The notes below the pieces were generated by a model. That model made no database searches, was not told where the DNA came from, and saw only the letters and a list, made by a program, of their open reading frames with translations. Position numbers and translations under genes: made by a program. Below, piece by piece: positions 1-9,037 of a DNA stretch of 64,000 nucleotides. Position 1 is the stretch's first letter, and every line of letters starts with the position of its first letter. This stretch comes from Leadbetterella sp040829825 (GTDB lineage: Bacteria > Bacteroidota > Bacteroidia > Cytophagales > Spirosomataceae): assembly GCF_040829825.1 (NCBI RefSeq), contig NZ_JBFOLH010000001.1; one strand, 5' to 3'.

Positions 1-513
1 GAAAACGAAACCAACCGGCACCTGCCGGCCGATGTCAAAACCGGCCTGAAGCTGCATCGTCACATTGATACCTTTACCGATTCAGACCGGGAGGTGGCCG
101 CGTGCAAGCAGTTCTTCTATCCCGGTTTCGGCAAATATGCGCCGGTAGTGGTAGACGTGATCCTGGATCATTTCCTGCACAAAAACTGGGCTGTTTTTGC
201 CGGCGAAGAATTTGACGTCTTCAAAAACCGGGTGTACGATTCCCTTACCACGCAGTATACGGAATTGCAGCCCCCGCCGTTGAAAGCATTGGTGGAGTCA
301 ATGGTATACCACGACTGGCTGAAGAGCTATATTCATTTCCGGGGCGTGGAAAAAGCCCTGTCCAGCCTCAACCGCCGCGTGCAGCAGGTGGATCTTACGG
401 AAGCCCTGCCGGTCATGAAGCAGCATTACGGGGAAATCGACCGGCTGTTCCTGAGTTTTTTTAAGCGGCTGAAAGAGTCGTGCGACACTGAATTTTTTAA
501 AGATGGCCAATAA
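1..513 (+). CDS. Acyl carrier protein phosphodiesterase-like protein (DUF479), 5' truncated
   Basis: The reading frame is open from the first base, so the gene begins before the window; the in-frame GTG at 94 is internal. The visible 170 residues contain the family motif LHRHIDTFTDSD followed by ILDHFLHKNW, typical of AcpH/DUF479 proteins, HD-like metal-dependent hydrolases. E. coli AcpH removes the 4'-phosphopantetheine arm from acyl carrier protein; many Bacteroidota homologues are annotated only by similarity. It ends 11 bp inside the start of holA, so the two are probably cotranscribed. Family assignment is good; substrate is inferred. Confidence 0.8.
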   Translation, partial: ENETNRHLPADVKTGLKLHRHIDTFTDSDREVAACKQFFYPGFGKYAPVVVDVILDHFLHKNWAVFAGEEFDVFKNRVYDSLTTQYTELQPPPLKALVESMVYHDWLKSYIHFRGVEKALSSLNRRVQQVDLTEALPVMKQHYGEIDRLFLSFFKRLKESCDTEFFKDGQ

Positions 514-1522
514 TTACCGGAAAATTATCCGTGAGCTTCAGCGCGACAAGCTGAAGCCCCTGTATTTCCTGCACGGAACAGAATCGTATTATATCGACAG
601 CTTTGCCGATAAAATACAGGAGATCGCTATTCCCGAATATGAAAAGGGCTTCAATGAATATGTGCTGTACGGCAAAGACGTCAGCACGGGAGATGTGCTG
701 AACTACGCCCGGAAATTTCCCATGATGGCCGAAAAACAGCTGGTGCTGGTCAAAGAAGCGCAGGCCATTTCAGACCTGGGCCAGAAAGACGCCCAGGGAT
801 TGATGGAAAGCTACGCCCGGAACCCGCTGGAATCCACACTGCTGGTGCTGTGCTTCGGGAAACCGCAGGACGAGCGCAAAACCTGGGTAAAATCGTTTGG
901 CGTGCGGGGGGAGATCCACAACTTTAAAAAAATGTACGATTCAGAGGTGCCCGACTTCATTGCCGAGCTGTGCCGGGAAGAAAATGTGAAGATCAGCCCC
1001 AAAGCCATTCAGCTGCTCAGTGAGCACCTGGGAAACAACCCGCAGGCCATCAGCAACGAAATTGAAAAGCTGAAGCTCAACCTCAAAGAGGGAGAAGGGG
1101 TAGACGCCGATATCATCGAGCGTTTTGTGGGGGTATCCAAAGAATTCAACGTATTTGAGCTTCAGAAGGCGCTGATCGACAAAAACGCCACAAAAGCCTT
1201 CCGGATCGCCAACTATTTCGGGAACAATGCCAAAGATCATCCGCTCACCATGAACGTGATCTCCCTGTATAATTTCTTTTCAAAAGTACTGCTTCTGCAC
1301 GGGCTGGGCAACAAGCCCGACAGTGACCTCGCCCGTATCCTGGGTGTGAATCCCTACTTCCTGAAAGATTACAAACGCGCGGCCCAGTCGTATTCTCTGC
1401 CCCAGCTGAGACGGGCGGTGCATGCCCTGCGGCTGGCCGATGCCCGCTCAAAAGGAGTAGACGCAGGAAGCGCCACCGAATCAGATATTTACAAAGAGCT
1501 GGTCTATAGTTTCCTGAGCTGA
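503..1522 (+). CDS. holA: DNA polymerase III delta subunit
   Basis: A 339-residue protein with the HolA layout: N-terminal degenerate AAA+ region (PLYFLHGTESYYIDSFADKI near residue 20), a middle lid region (ISNEIEKLKLNL) and a C-terminal collar domain. Delta is the clamp-loader subunit that opens the beta sliding clamp, acting in the cytoplasm within the replisome. The ATG overlaps the end of the preceding acpH-like gene by 11 bp, which fits translational coupling. Length is normal for the family (about 330-345 aa). No oddities seen. Confidence 0.93.
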   Translation: MANNYRKIIRELQRDKLKPLYFLHGTESYYIDSFADKIQEIAIPEYEKGFNEYVLYGKDVSTGDVLNYARKFPMMAEKQLVLVKEAQAISDLGQKDAQGLMESYARNPLESTLLVLCFGKPQDERKTWVKSFGVRGEIHNFKKMYDSEVPDFIAELCREENVKISPKAIQLLSEHLGNNPQAISNEIEKLKLNLKEGEGVDADIIERFVGVSKEFNVFELQKALIDKNATKAFRIANYFGNNAKDHPLTMNVISLYNFFSKVLLLHGLGNKPDSDLARILGVNPYFLKDYKRAAQSYSLPQLRRAVHALRLADARSKGVDAGSATESDIYKELVYSFLS

Positions 1523-1594
1523 CTTTTTTTGCACAACTTTACCCAACTTCAAATATTTATCCATAAATTTCATGGAAGTTTTTTCCCCTGATTT

Positions 1595-3466
1595 ATGAAA
1601 GCCCCTTGTTTGCTCGCGATGCTCTTCTTTGCAACGGTAAACGCCTGGTGCCAGGTGCCCAAAACAGAAGACTCCCTGATCGTATTTCTGGAAAAGCAGC
1701 CCAGGGATACCAGCTACGTGCAGGCTTTGAATGAATATTCCTTTATGAAGGTCAGGAACGGGGATTTTAAAAAAGCAAACGAGCTGATTGACGAAATGGA
1801 TCAGCTGGTACAGAAGCTGGACTATAAGCAGGGCTTATACTATGTGATCAATATGCGCGGGGTGGTAGAATATTTCAGGCAGAACCCCAAAAAAGCCATG
1901 GAGTATTTTCTGAAGGCCCAGGAGGTCATAGAGAAATATAACCTTCCCCAAAAAAGACACCAGAACTCCCTGAACAATATCGGTATTATCTATGAACAGA
2001 TGGGTGACCGCGAAAATGCCACCCGGTATGCCGTGAAGCTGATTGATTACCAGGAGAAAAATAAGCTTAACCCCCTGAAGAGCTGGCCGTACGATCAGCT
2101 GGGAAGTAATCTCAAATTTTATAAAAAGTACAAAGAGGCGCTGATCTATTATCAGAAAGGCCTGGATGTGGAAACCAGCCTGAACGATTTTTCAGGCATG
2201 GGCATTGGTGAAAACAGGATAGGGGCGGTGTACGATGATCTCGGCCAGTATAAGGAGGCTGAAACCCATTATAAGAAGGGCCTGGCACATGCAGAAAAAG
2301 CAGACCATAAGATGCTTCAGTCAGAGCTGTTAACTAACCTGGGCCTGATTTACCGGAAGACCGGCGATTACGCGAAATCAGAAAAATACCTGAAAAGAAG
2401 CATGGCTATCTGTAAGGAGATGGATGTGCGTACCCCTTTAAAAACCATTTATCACAACCTGGGCGACCTGTACTTTTTTCAGCATAATTATCCCCTGTCA
2501 GAAAAATACTACCTGGACGCCCTGGAGATCGCCAAAGAAACTGAGCAGCCGGATTATCTCTATACCGCTAACCTGGCATTGGCCGAGCTGTACGAAGAAA
2601 CAGAAGACTTTAAGAAAGCCTATACCTACCGGGTAGCTTCGGAGGTAGCCAAAGATTCGTTATTCAAGGTAGAAACTGCTCAGGCTACCGAAGAAATGCT
2701 GCGGAAGTATGAAACCGAGAAAAAAGAGCAGGAAATAGCGCTGCTGAACGTAAAGAACGAGAAAGCCGCCCTGGTCAATAAAAGTATTACCGGCGGCGGA
2801 ATTGCCTTGCTGCTGCTTACCGGGCTGTCGGCGGGCTATGTGCTTAACCGGAATAAGCTCAAAAGGATGAGAGAGTACCAGGAGCTCAGGAACAAGATTG
2901 CCAGTGACCTGCACGACGAGATCGGCAGTACCTTAAGCAGCATTATGCTGATCAGCGATATGGCCCGGAAGAAAGAGGGGAGCGATCACCGTATGTTTTC
3001 CAAAATCAATTCCGACTGCCGAACGGTGATGCAGTCGGTAGACGAGATCATCTGGTCGGTCAGCCCCGTTCACGATAACCTGGAGGGCATAGTGCTGCGT
3101 ATACGTGAATTTGCCACACCCCTGGCCGAATCGGGTAATTTTACCTTTGAGATTATGGCAGAACCGGAGATCGGTGGCCTGAACCTGCCTGCCGATGTAC
3201 GGAGGAATATCTACCTGATCATCAAAGAGGCTGTCAATAACCTGGCCAAATATTCGGGCGCTACGGAGGCGCTCCTGACGTTCCGGCCCTTAAAAAACAT
3301 GCTCCGGATCACCGTTCAGGATAACGGGAAAGGCTTTGACCCCTCACTGGCTTCGGGCCGGAACGGCCTGACCAATATGCGAAGCCGGGCAGAAGAAATC
3401 AAAGCGCAGCTCGACATCCGTTCGTCGGCTTCGGGTACCGTGCTCACGCTGGATGTGCCCTTTTAA
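1595..3466 (+). CDS. TPR-repeat sensor histidine kinase (HisKA_3/NarX-like type)
   Basis: A 623-aa protein with an N-terminal signal peptide (MKAPCLLAMLFFATVNAWCQ), about seven tetratricopeptide repeats (residues ~60-370), a short coiled coil (EKKEQEIALLNVKNEKAA), one membrane segment (~395-415), then a DLHDEIGSTLSSIM dimerisation motif whose His is the likely phospho-acceptor. The C-terminal ATPase has N-box IIKEAVNNLAKYS, DNGKGFDP and GLTNMRSRAEEI. TPR-fused kinases of this kind are common in Bacteroidota and usually pair with a LuxR-type response regulator; none is encoded nearby, so it is an orphan here. The signal it senses cannot be read from sequence. The gene is flanked by convergent NUDIX. 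Confidence 0.9.
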   Translation: MKAPCLLAMLFFATVNAWCQVPKTEDSLIVFLEKQPRDTSYVQALNEYSFMKVRNGDFKKANELIDEMDQLVQKLDYKQGLYYVINMRGVVEYFRQNPKKAMEYFLKAQEVIEKYNLPQKRHQNSLNNIGIIYEQMGDRENATRYAVKLIDYQEKNKLNPLKSWPYDQLGSNLKFYKKYKEALIYYQKGLDVETSLNDFSGMGIGENRIGAVYDDLGQYKEAETHYKKGLAHAEKADHKMLQSELLTNLGLIYRKTGDYAKSEKYLKRSMAICKEMDVRTPLKTIYHNLGDLYFFQHNYPLSEKYYLDALEIAKETEQPDYLYTANLALAELYEETEDFKKAYTYRVASEVAKDSLFKVETAQATEEMLRKYETEKKEQEIALLNVKNEKAALVNKSITGGGIALLLLTGLSAGYVLNRNKLKRMREYQELRNKIASDLHDEIGSTLSSIMLISDMARKKEGSDHRMFSKINSDCRTVMQSVDEIIWSVSPVHDNLEGIVLRIREFATPLAESGNFTFEIMAEPEIGGLNLPADVRRNIYLIIKEAVNNLAKYSGATEALLTFRPLKNMLRITVQDNGKGFDPSLASGRNGLTNMRSRAEEIKAQLDIRSSASGTVLTLDVPF

Positions 3467-3479
3467 GCGGCGGGCCTTT

Positions 3480-4004
3480 TCAGCCGATCTTTCCTAATAT
3501 CCGCAGAACCGATTCTTCTCCGGTATATTTCCGGATATCTTCAAAGGCGATCCATTGCAGAGCCAGCGTTTCGTGGTTGCGGGTTAGCGGTTTTTCCGCA
3601 TCAGACTCGAACAGGTACCGCACATCAAAATGCTCGTGCTCAGGCACCTCTTTCCGCTCGGGAATGGTATGGATATCCAGGTCAACGATGCGCTGATCCT
3701 GCGCTGCAATCTCTACACCCGTTTCTTCGAAAACCTCCCGGATGGCTACCGCCAGCGTGTCTTCGTCACCGTCGCAATGCCCGCCGGGCTGCAACCATTT
3801 GTCCAGCTTTTTATGATGAATAAGCAGGAGCTTCCGGGCTGCGCGGTCAATAACAAATGCCGAGGCCGTAATGTGTCCTTTCAGGTTGCTGCGAAAAAAA
3901 CAATCGGGATTTTCTTCTATAAATCCGATAAAGCGGTTCCTGATCCGGGTTTCTTCCGGGCTTCCGGCAGGAAGATTTCTTATTTCTTCGATAAGCGGGG
4001 TCAT
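3480..4004 (-). CDS. NUDIX hydrolase
   Basis: A 174-aa protein with a complete Nudix box, GHCDGDEDTLAVAIREVFEETGV split over residues ~75-100 (G-x5-E-x7-R-E-V-x-E-E-x-G-V), which binds Mg2+ and hydrolyses nucleoside diphosphate-linked compounds. Residues before it (LLLIHHKKLDKWLQPGGH) match the usual first strand of NUDIX folds. Substrate unknown. Its ATG overlaps the stop codon of the upstream beta-propeller lipoprotein gene by 4 bp, so the two are probably translated from one mRNA. Confidence 0.9.
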   Translation of the reverse strand: MTPLIEEIRNLPAGSPEETRIRNRFIGFIEENPDCFFRSNLKGHITASAFVIDRAARKLLLIHHKKLDKWLQPGGHCDGDEDTLAVAIREVFEETGVEIAAQDQRIVDLDIHTIPERKEVPEHEHFDVRYLFESDAEKPLTRNHETLALQWIAFEDIRKYTGEESVLRILGKIG

Positions 4005-5020
4005 GGTATATAAATAATGGCATTGGGCTTCTGACCGGTAGCCAGGCCTTTGATCTTTTCTTTAGATTCCCGGTCAAAAATTTCAACGCTATTCTGTTTC
4101 TGGTTGATCAGCCACACGTTATTTTCCAGGAAAATAAAATAGTGCGGGTCATTCTCTGTAGCAATCTGGCGCTCTTTTTGCCAGGTTTCACCGTTTTTCC
4201 GGTATACATACAGGAAATTTTGCCCTTTGGCGCAGACCCATAAGGCCCCGTCAGGCGCAAAAGCGGCAAAGCCGGGTGCAAAATCAAGGTCAATGTGATC
4301 GGTTACCTTCAGCTGGTTGAGGTCTGCAAAATTCAGGGAACGCTGGTTGGCATTTTCCACAATGACATGGGCGGCGTCTTGCCCGCGCCATACATTGGTA
4401 GGGAAGGGGTCTACTTTGATATCCCGCACTACAGTTTTGGTGACCGGGTCAATAACCGTCAGGAAAGACGATTCCATGCAGGCTACCAGCACATACCGGC
4501 CGTCTTCACTGAACATGACCTCATGCGGGTCAGGCCCTACAATGATCTCTTTAATCAGGCCGCCGGTATGGCTGTCATACACCATAACCCGCCCGGAGTG
4601 CGAAACCAGGCCCGTCCATACTTCGCTGCCGTCTTTGGAAAATACGGCATTGTGGTTGGCAAAAGGTACGGTAATGGTGCGTTCGTTGCTCCCGGTTTTC
4701 CGGTTGAACAGCACCACATGGCCACCCGCCGTCATGTTGTGCAGCCCGTCATGCCCGGCTGAAAAATCGTATTCGGGCAGGGCAAAAGCAAAGCGGTCTG
4801 CTTCCGGGCTGACGCCGATATGGTGCATAAAGGTGTTGTAGGGAGAAGCAATGAACACGCGCTCCCGTTCCTGGTAGGTATCCGGGTCAAAAATGGAAAT
4901 GCTGTTCTCGCCGCCATTGATCACCCACACGCCCGGCTGTTTGAGCGCATCGGAAACTTTCGGTTCATTTCTGTGGCACGACACCAGCAGCAGAACCATA
5001 ACAGGATACAGGTAGTGCAT
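4001..5020 (-). CDS. YncE/YVTN-like beta-propeller lipoprotein
   Basis: About 339 residues from the ATG at 5020. The first 15 residues (MHYLYPVMVLLLVSC) form a lipoprotein signal with a lipobox ending in Cys, so I prefer this start over an in-frame GTG at 5077 that would add 19 residues lacking signal features. The rest consists of repeated strands of the 7-bladed beta-propeller type (for example FSKDGSEVWTGLVS, FSEDGRYVLVACMESSFLTVIDPVTKTVV), similar to YncE. Probably anchored to the cell surface or periplasm; ligand unknown. A strong hairpin with a T run sits immediately before this start codon (5021-5054). Cotranscribed with the overlapping NUDIX gene. Confidence 0.8.
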   Translation of the reverse strand: MHYLYPVMVLLLVSCHRNEPKVSDALKQPGVWVINGGENSISIFDPDTYQERERVFIASPYNTFMHHIGVSPEADRFAFALPEYDFSAGHDGLHNMTAGGHVVLFNRKTGSNERTITVPFANHNAVFSKDGSEVWTGLVSHSGRVMVYDSHTGGLIKEIIVGPDPHEVMFSEDGRYVLVACMESSFLTVIDPVTKTVVRDIKVDPFPTNVWRGQDAAHVIVENANQRSLNFADLNQLKVTDHIDLDFAPGFAAFAPDGALWVCAKGQNFLYVYRKNGETWQKERQIATENDPHYFIFLENNVWLINQKQNSVEIFDRESKEKIKGLATGQKPNAIIYIP

Positions 5021-5054
5021 AAAAAAACGTTGCCTTTGTAAAGACAACGTTTTT
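5021..5054 (-). terminator. Terminator-like hairpin directly before a start codon
   Basis: Perfect 10-bp inverted repeat (AAAAACGTTG / CAACGTTTTT, 12-nt loop) followed on the minus strand by a run of seven T that touches the ATG at 5020. It would terminate transcripts of the small gene at 5074-5307, or act as an attenuator or leader structure for the beta-propeller gene. Confidence 0.6.
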
Positions 5055-5073
5055 CTTAAAACAATATTCAATT

Positions 5074-5307
5074 TCACTTATAAATCAATGAGAATAAAAA
5101 GCGGGTGACAGACTTACCTCCTTCACGGGCCAGCTCTTTTGTAGCGTCAGAGAAAGCATCTTCCTTCACACGGGTATCTTTATCCGCAGGCAGGGTACTT
5201 TCCTGTGCAGAAGCAGCTACTGTATGCTGATAAGCAGCCTGGTAAAACAGGGTGCCGAACGCCATAGTGACGCAGAAAAGCAGGATGAGCAAGGCGTACT
5301 TCTTCAT
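5074..5307 (-). CDS. Small exported or membrane-anchored protein, unknown
   Basis: A 77-aa protein from the ATG at 5307 (MKKYALLILLFCVTMAFG), which gives a clear N-terminal signal or membrane anchor; the longer in-frame version adds 33 residues with no such logic. The rest is short, polar and without a recognised domain (ends RFLFSLIYK). It lies between fumC and the beta-propeller lipoprotein gene on the same strand. I do not recognise the family. Confidence 0.55.
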   Translation of the reverse strand: MKKYALLILLFCVTMAFGTLFYQAAYQHTVAASAQESTLPADKDTRVKEDAFSDATKELAREGGKSVTRFLFSLIYK

Positions 5308-5369
5308 GGTATAAGACTCTTTACTACAAATGTATAAAGAAAAACGGAATAATGCAAAGGATAAGCCTT

Positions 5370-6767
5370 TTAAATTTTTCCGACCATGTTCTCCGGCTTC
5401 ACCCATTCGTCAAACTCTTCCGGTGTCAGATAGCCCAGGGCCACAGCGGTTTCTTTCAGTGTGCTGCCGTTCCGGTGGGCGGTCTGAGCTATTTCAGCGG
5501 CCTTGTAATAACCGATCTTCGTGTTCAGCGCCGTTACCAGCATCAGCGAATTGTTGACATGCCGGGTAATGTTTTCGGTCAGCGGCTCAATGCCCACGGC
5601 ACATTTATCGTTGAAGGAAACACAGCTTTCGCCGATCAGCCGGGCCGAATGCAGGAAGTTATAGATCATCATGGGCTTGAATACGTTCAGCTCAAAATGG
5701 CCTGTGGCACCGCCGATGTTAATGGCCACATCATTTCCGAGCACCTGGGCTGCCACCATGGTCATGGCTTCGCACTGGGTAGGGTTGACCTTTCCGGGCA
5801 TAATGGAAGAGCCCGGCTCGTTATCAGGGATGTAGATCTCGCCAATGCCCGCCCGCGGGCCCGACGACAGCATCCGGATGTCGTTGGCAATCTTCATCAG
5901 GCTCACAGCCACGGTTTTCAGGGCGCCGTGCGCTTCCACAATGGCGTCATGTGCCGCCAGGGCCTCAAATTTGTTTTCAGCCGTCACAAAAGGAAGGCCG
6001 GTAAGCTCCGCTATCTTTTGGGCTACATTCCCGGCGTAACCATCGGGCGTATTGATACCGGTACCCACGGCTGTTCCGCCCAGGGCCAGCTCAGACAGGT
6101 GCGCCAGGGTGTTCTTAACGGCTTTCAGACCGTGATTCAGCTGGGAAACATAGCCCGAAAACTCCTGTCCCAGGGTAAGCGGCGTGGCATCCATGAAATG
6201 GGTACGGCCTATTTTCACCACCTTCATAAACTCTTCTGACTTCTTCTCCAGGGTATCCCGCAGCTTTTCAATGCCCGGAATAGTCACCTCTACCAGCATT
6301 TTATACGCCGCAATGTGCATGGCGGTAGGGAAGGTGTCGTTAGACGACTGCGATTTGTTCACATCGTCATTCGGGTGCACAAACTTGGTTTTATCGGTCA
6401 GCTCTCCGCCCTTGATCACGTGTGCACGGTAGGCGATCACCTCGTTGCAGTTCATGTTAGACTGGGTGCCTGAGCCGGTTTGCCATACCACCAATGGAAA
6501 CTGGTCGTCGAGCTTGCCTTCCAGGATCTCCCCGCAAACCTCAGCGATCAGTCGGGTCTTTTCCTCGTCTAACACACCGGCATCCCGGTTGGCCAGGGCC
6601 GCTCCGTGCTTCAGGTAAGCAAATGCACGGATGATCTCTTTCGGCATTTTATTGATGTCCTGCGCTATTTTGAAGTTTTCGATAGAGCGTTGCGTTTGAG
6701 CGCCCCAATACACATTGGCAGGCACTTTAACCTCTCCCATTGTGTCTTTTTCTATTCTGAATTCCAT
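5370..6767 (-). CDS. fumC: Class II fumarate hydratase
   Basis: 465 residues, the normal FumC length. It contains the fumarate-lyase signature GSSIMPGKVNPTQCEAM (around residue 315) with the catalytic Ser in the SS loop, plus TGSGTQSNMNCNEV and GRTHFMDATPLTLGQEFSGY, which build the active site in the homotetramer. It interconverts fumarate and L-malate in the TCA cycle, without an iron-sulfur cluster. A Bacteroidota-type promoter lies just upstream (6795-6826). The ATG at 6767 gives the expected N-terminus MEFRIEKDTMGEVKVPANVYWGAQTQRS, shortened here to its start. Monocistronic by appearance. Confidence 0.97.
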   Translation of the reverse strand: MEFRIEKDTMGEVKVPANVYWGAQTQRSIENFKIAQDINKMPKEIIRAFAYLKHGAALANRDAGVLDEEKTRLIAEVCGEILEGKLDDQFPLVVWQTGSGTQSNMNCNEVIAYRAHVIKGGELTDKTKFVHPNDDVNKSQSSNDTFPTAMHIAAYKMLVEVTIPGIEKLRDTLEKKSEEFMKVVKIGRTHFMDATPLTLGQEFSGYVSQLNHGLKAVKNTLAHLSELALGGTAVGTGINTPDGYAGNVAQKIAELTGLPFVTAENKFEALAAHDAIVEAHGALKTVAVSLMKIANDIRMLSSGPRAGIGEIYIPDNEPGSSIMPGKVNPTQCEAMTMVAAQVLGNDVAINIGGATGHFELNVFKPMMIYNFLHSARLIGESCVSFNDKCAVGIEPLTENITRHVNNSLMLVTALNTKIGYYKAAEIAQTAHRNGSTLKETAVALGYLTPEEFDEWVKPENMVGKI

Positions 6768-6794
6768 TCGCTGGTTTTATTTGTAGTTAATATG

Positions 6795-6826
6795 CAAATT
6801 TATTGGTCTGTGCCGTAAAAACCCAA
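6795..6826 (-). promoter_or_regulatory. Bacteroidota-type promoter for fumC
   Basis: On the minus strand: TTG at 6826-6824, 21-bp spacer, TAAATTTG at 6802-6795, matching the TTG / TAnnTTTG consensus of Bacteroidota primary sigma factors. Transcription would start about 20 nt before the fumC ATG. Confidence 0.6.
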
Positions 6827-6943
6827 TGAATACCGCAGAGTATTTAGGGGGGCATACAAAAAAAAGCGCAAATACAGTAAATGACGTTTTTTTTGTTAAA
6901 TTGGCACGATTTTCAACCCAATCTTTAACCAACCCTTATCTGT

Positions 6944-8179
6944 ATGAGCGGACTTATTCGTTTTAAATTATCATTCATGATGTTCCTGGAATTCTTTATC
7001 TGGGGCGCATGGTTTGTAACTTTAGGCACATTCCTCGGGAAAAACCTGAATGCCGAAGGTACGGTAGTGGCCAATATTTTCAATACCCAGTCCTATGGAG
7101 CAATCATTGCCCCGTTTATTGTCGGGCTTATTGCTGACCGGTACTTTAATGCGGAGAGGATTCTCGGGGTGCTGCACCTGCTGGGAGCCGGGCTGATGTA
7201 CATGATGTACAAATCAGGAACTGCCGGTGAGTTTTTCCCGTATGTGCTGGGTTACATGATCCTGTTCATGCCTACCCTGGCTTTGGTGAACTCCATTTCT
7301 TTCCGTCAGCTCAGCAATCCTGAGAAGCAGTTTTCCGGTATCCGGATCTGGGGAACCATCGGCTGGATTGTAGCTGGGTTGGCCATCAGTTATGTTTTTG
7401 TATGGGATTCAGCGGATGCTATCCAGGGGGGAATGTTAAGGAATACTTTCCTGATGGCGTCTGTCGTTTCGGTCGTACTGGGTATTTACAGCTTTACACT
7501 ACCTGCTACGCCACCTATGAAGGCGGGTAATACCGGTTCATCGGTTTCAGACATTCTCGGACTGGATGCATTAAACCTGTTGAAGGACAAAAATTTCCTG
7601 GTATTCTTTGTTTCCTCCATTCTAATCTGTATTCCTCTTGCTTTCTACTACCAGTTTGCCAATACTTTCCTCGTAGATATTCAAATGGCTAATCCCACGG
7701 CTAAAATGACTCTTGGACAAGCCTCAGAGGTCCTTTTCCTGTTGGCTTTACCTTTGTTTTTTAAACGATTTGGCTTTAAAAATACTATCCTGGTGGCTAT
7801 GCTAGCTTGGGCATTGCGTTACCTGCTGTTTGCTTACGGCAATGCAGGTGACCTGACCTTTATGCTGCTACTGGGAATTGCGTTGCACGGAGTATGTTAT
7901 GATTTCTTCTTTGTGGCCGGGCAGATATACACAGATGCCAAGGCGGGAGAGAAATACAAAAGTGCAGCCCAGGGGCTGATTTCGTTGGCTACTTACGGTG
8001 TAGGTATGATGATCGGGTTCTGGGCAGCCGGACTGATCAGCGATAGCTACGCAGCCATAAAAGATGCGGATATAGCCCTGTTCTGGGAGAAAGTATGGAT
8101 CATCCCGGCCGGAATTGCTTTTGCCGTGATGGTGCTGTTCTTCCTGTTCTTTAAAAACGAAAAAGTAGAATCAAAATAA
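6944..8179 (+). CDS. NupG-family MFS transporter (nucleoside:H+ symporter type)
   Basis: 411 residues with about 12 hydrophobic segments. The N-terminus (KLSFMMFLEFFIWGAWFVTLGTF) and GLIADRYFNAERILGVLHLLGAG match the nucleoside:proton symporter family of the major facilitator superfamily, which is widespread in Bacteroidota. Likely an inner-membrane importer; nucleoside is the family substrate, but many Bacteroidota members are uncharacterised and may carry sugars. Base composition is a little more AT-rich than in neighbours. A 19-bp heptamer-built inverted repeat follows the stop codon. Confidence 0.85.
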   Translation: MSGLIRFKLSFMMFLEFFIWGAWFVTLGTFLGKNLNAEGTVVANIFNTQSYGAIIAPFIVGLIADRYFNAERILGVLHLLGAGLMYMMYKSGTAGEFFPYVLGYMILFMPTLALVNSISFRQLSNPEKQFSGIRIWGTIGWIVAGLAISYVFVWDSADAIQGGMLRNTFLMASVVSVVLGIYSFTLPATPPMKAGNTGSSVSDILGLDALNLLKDKNFLVFFVSSILICIPLAFYYQFANTFLVDIQMANPTAKMTLGQASEVLFLLALPLFFKRFGFKNTILVAMLAWALRYLLFAYGNAGDLTFMLLLGIALHGVCYDFFFVAGQIYTDAKAGEKYKSAAQGLISLATYGVGMMIGFWAAGLISDSYAAIKDADIALFWEKVWIIPAGIAFAVMVLFFLFFKNEKVESK

Positions 8180-8182
8180 ACT

Positions 8183-8234
8183 AAAAGTGAAAAGTGAAAA
8201 GTTATGGTACATTATCTTTTCACTTTTCACTTTT
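8183..8234. repeat. Heptamer-based inverted repeat
   Basis: A perfect 19-bp inverted repeat made of AAAAGTG heptamers: AAAAGTGAAAAGTGAAAAG (8183-8201) and its complement (8216-8234) around a 14-bp core, with one more CTTTTCACTT unit just after. It sits between the transporter stop and truA. It may end transcription but its heptad structure links it to the repeats at 8999-9196 and 43710-43800. Confidence 0.8.
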
Positions 8235-8251
8235 ATCTTTTCACTTAATCT

Positions 8252-9037
8252 GTGCGTTATTTCATTGAAATAAGCTACCTGGGAACCCACTTCCACGGAT
8301 GGCAGTTGCAGAAAGACGGGGCGGCGACCATCCAGGGAGAAGTAGAGAAGGCATTAAGCACTATTCTGAATATGCCCGTTTTTGTCCAGGGCAGCAGCCG
8401 TACCGATACCGGCGTACATGCCCGGCAGCAGTTTGCCCACTTTGATGTGCCTGTTGAGCTGTCAGCCCCCATTATTGAGCGGCTGAACCGTTTCCTGCCG
8501 CGCGACATTTCCGTCAGGAACCTCTACCCGGTAAAAGAAGATACCCACGCACGCTTTGATGCCATTGGCCGGAAATATATTTACCGCATTATTCACCGGA
8601 AAGATCCGTTTAAAAAAGAATTCTGTGCCCTGTACACCCGCCGGCCCGATGTGGAGCTGATGAACCGGGCGGCCGGGCTGCTGTTCAGCTATACCGACTT
8701 CCAGTGTTTCAGCAAGGTAAAGACCAATGTGCTTACCTTCAACTGTACCCTTACAGAAGCCATCTGGAAAGAAAATGACGAAACCCTGGAATTTCATATC
8801 ACCGCTAACCGTTTCCTGAGAGGGATGGTCAGGGCAGTGACCGGCACCCTGCTGGATGTGGGCTACGGCAAAACCAGCCCGGAAGCGTTTGAGCAGATTA
8901 TTTTAAGCAAAGACCGGACAAAGGCCGGCTCGGCCTCCAAAGCGGAAGGACTGACCCTGGAGAGGGTGTATTACCCGGAGGGGTATTTTGGGGAGAAATT
9001 GACGATGGACAATGGACAATTGACAATGGACAATTGA
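8252..9037 (+). CDS. truA: tRNA pseudouridine(38-40) synthase TruA
   Basis: A 261-aa protein starting at GTG 8252 (MRYFIEISYLGTHFHGWQLQ). It carries the catalytic motif SSRTDTGVHARQQFAHF (Asp in RTDTG) and the conserved FLRGMVRAVTGTLLDVG. It converts uridines 38-40 in the anticodon stem-loop of many tRNAs to pseudouridine. The last 12 or so codons (after YPEGYF) come from heptamer repeat DNA, so the natural C-terminus has been extended by GEKLTMDNGQLTMDN. The core is complete, so activity is probably kept. Confidence 0.95.
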   Translation: MRYFIEISYLGTHFHGWQLQKDGAATIQGEVEKALSTILNMPVFVQGSSRTDTGVHARQQFAHFDVPVELSAPIIERLNRFLPRDISVRNLYPVKEDTHARFDAIGRKYIYRIIHRKDPFKKEFCALYTRRPDVELMNRAAGLLFSYTDFQCFSKVKTNVLTFNCTLTEAIWKENDETLEFHITANRFLRGMVRAVTGTLLDVGYGKTSPEAFEQIILSKDRTKAGSASKAEGLTLERVYYPEGYFGEKLTMDNGQLTMDN

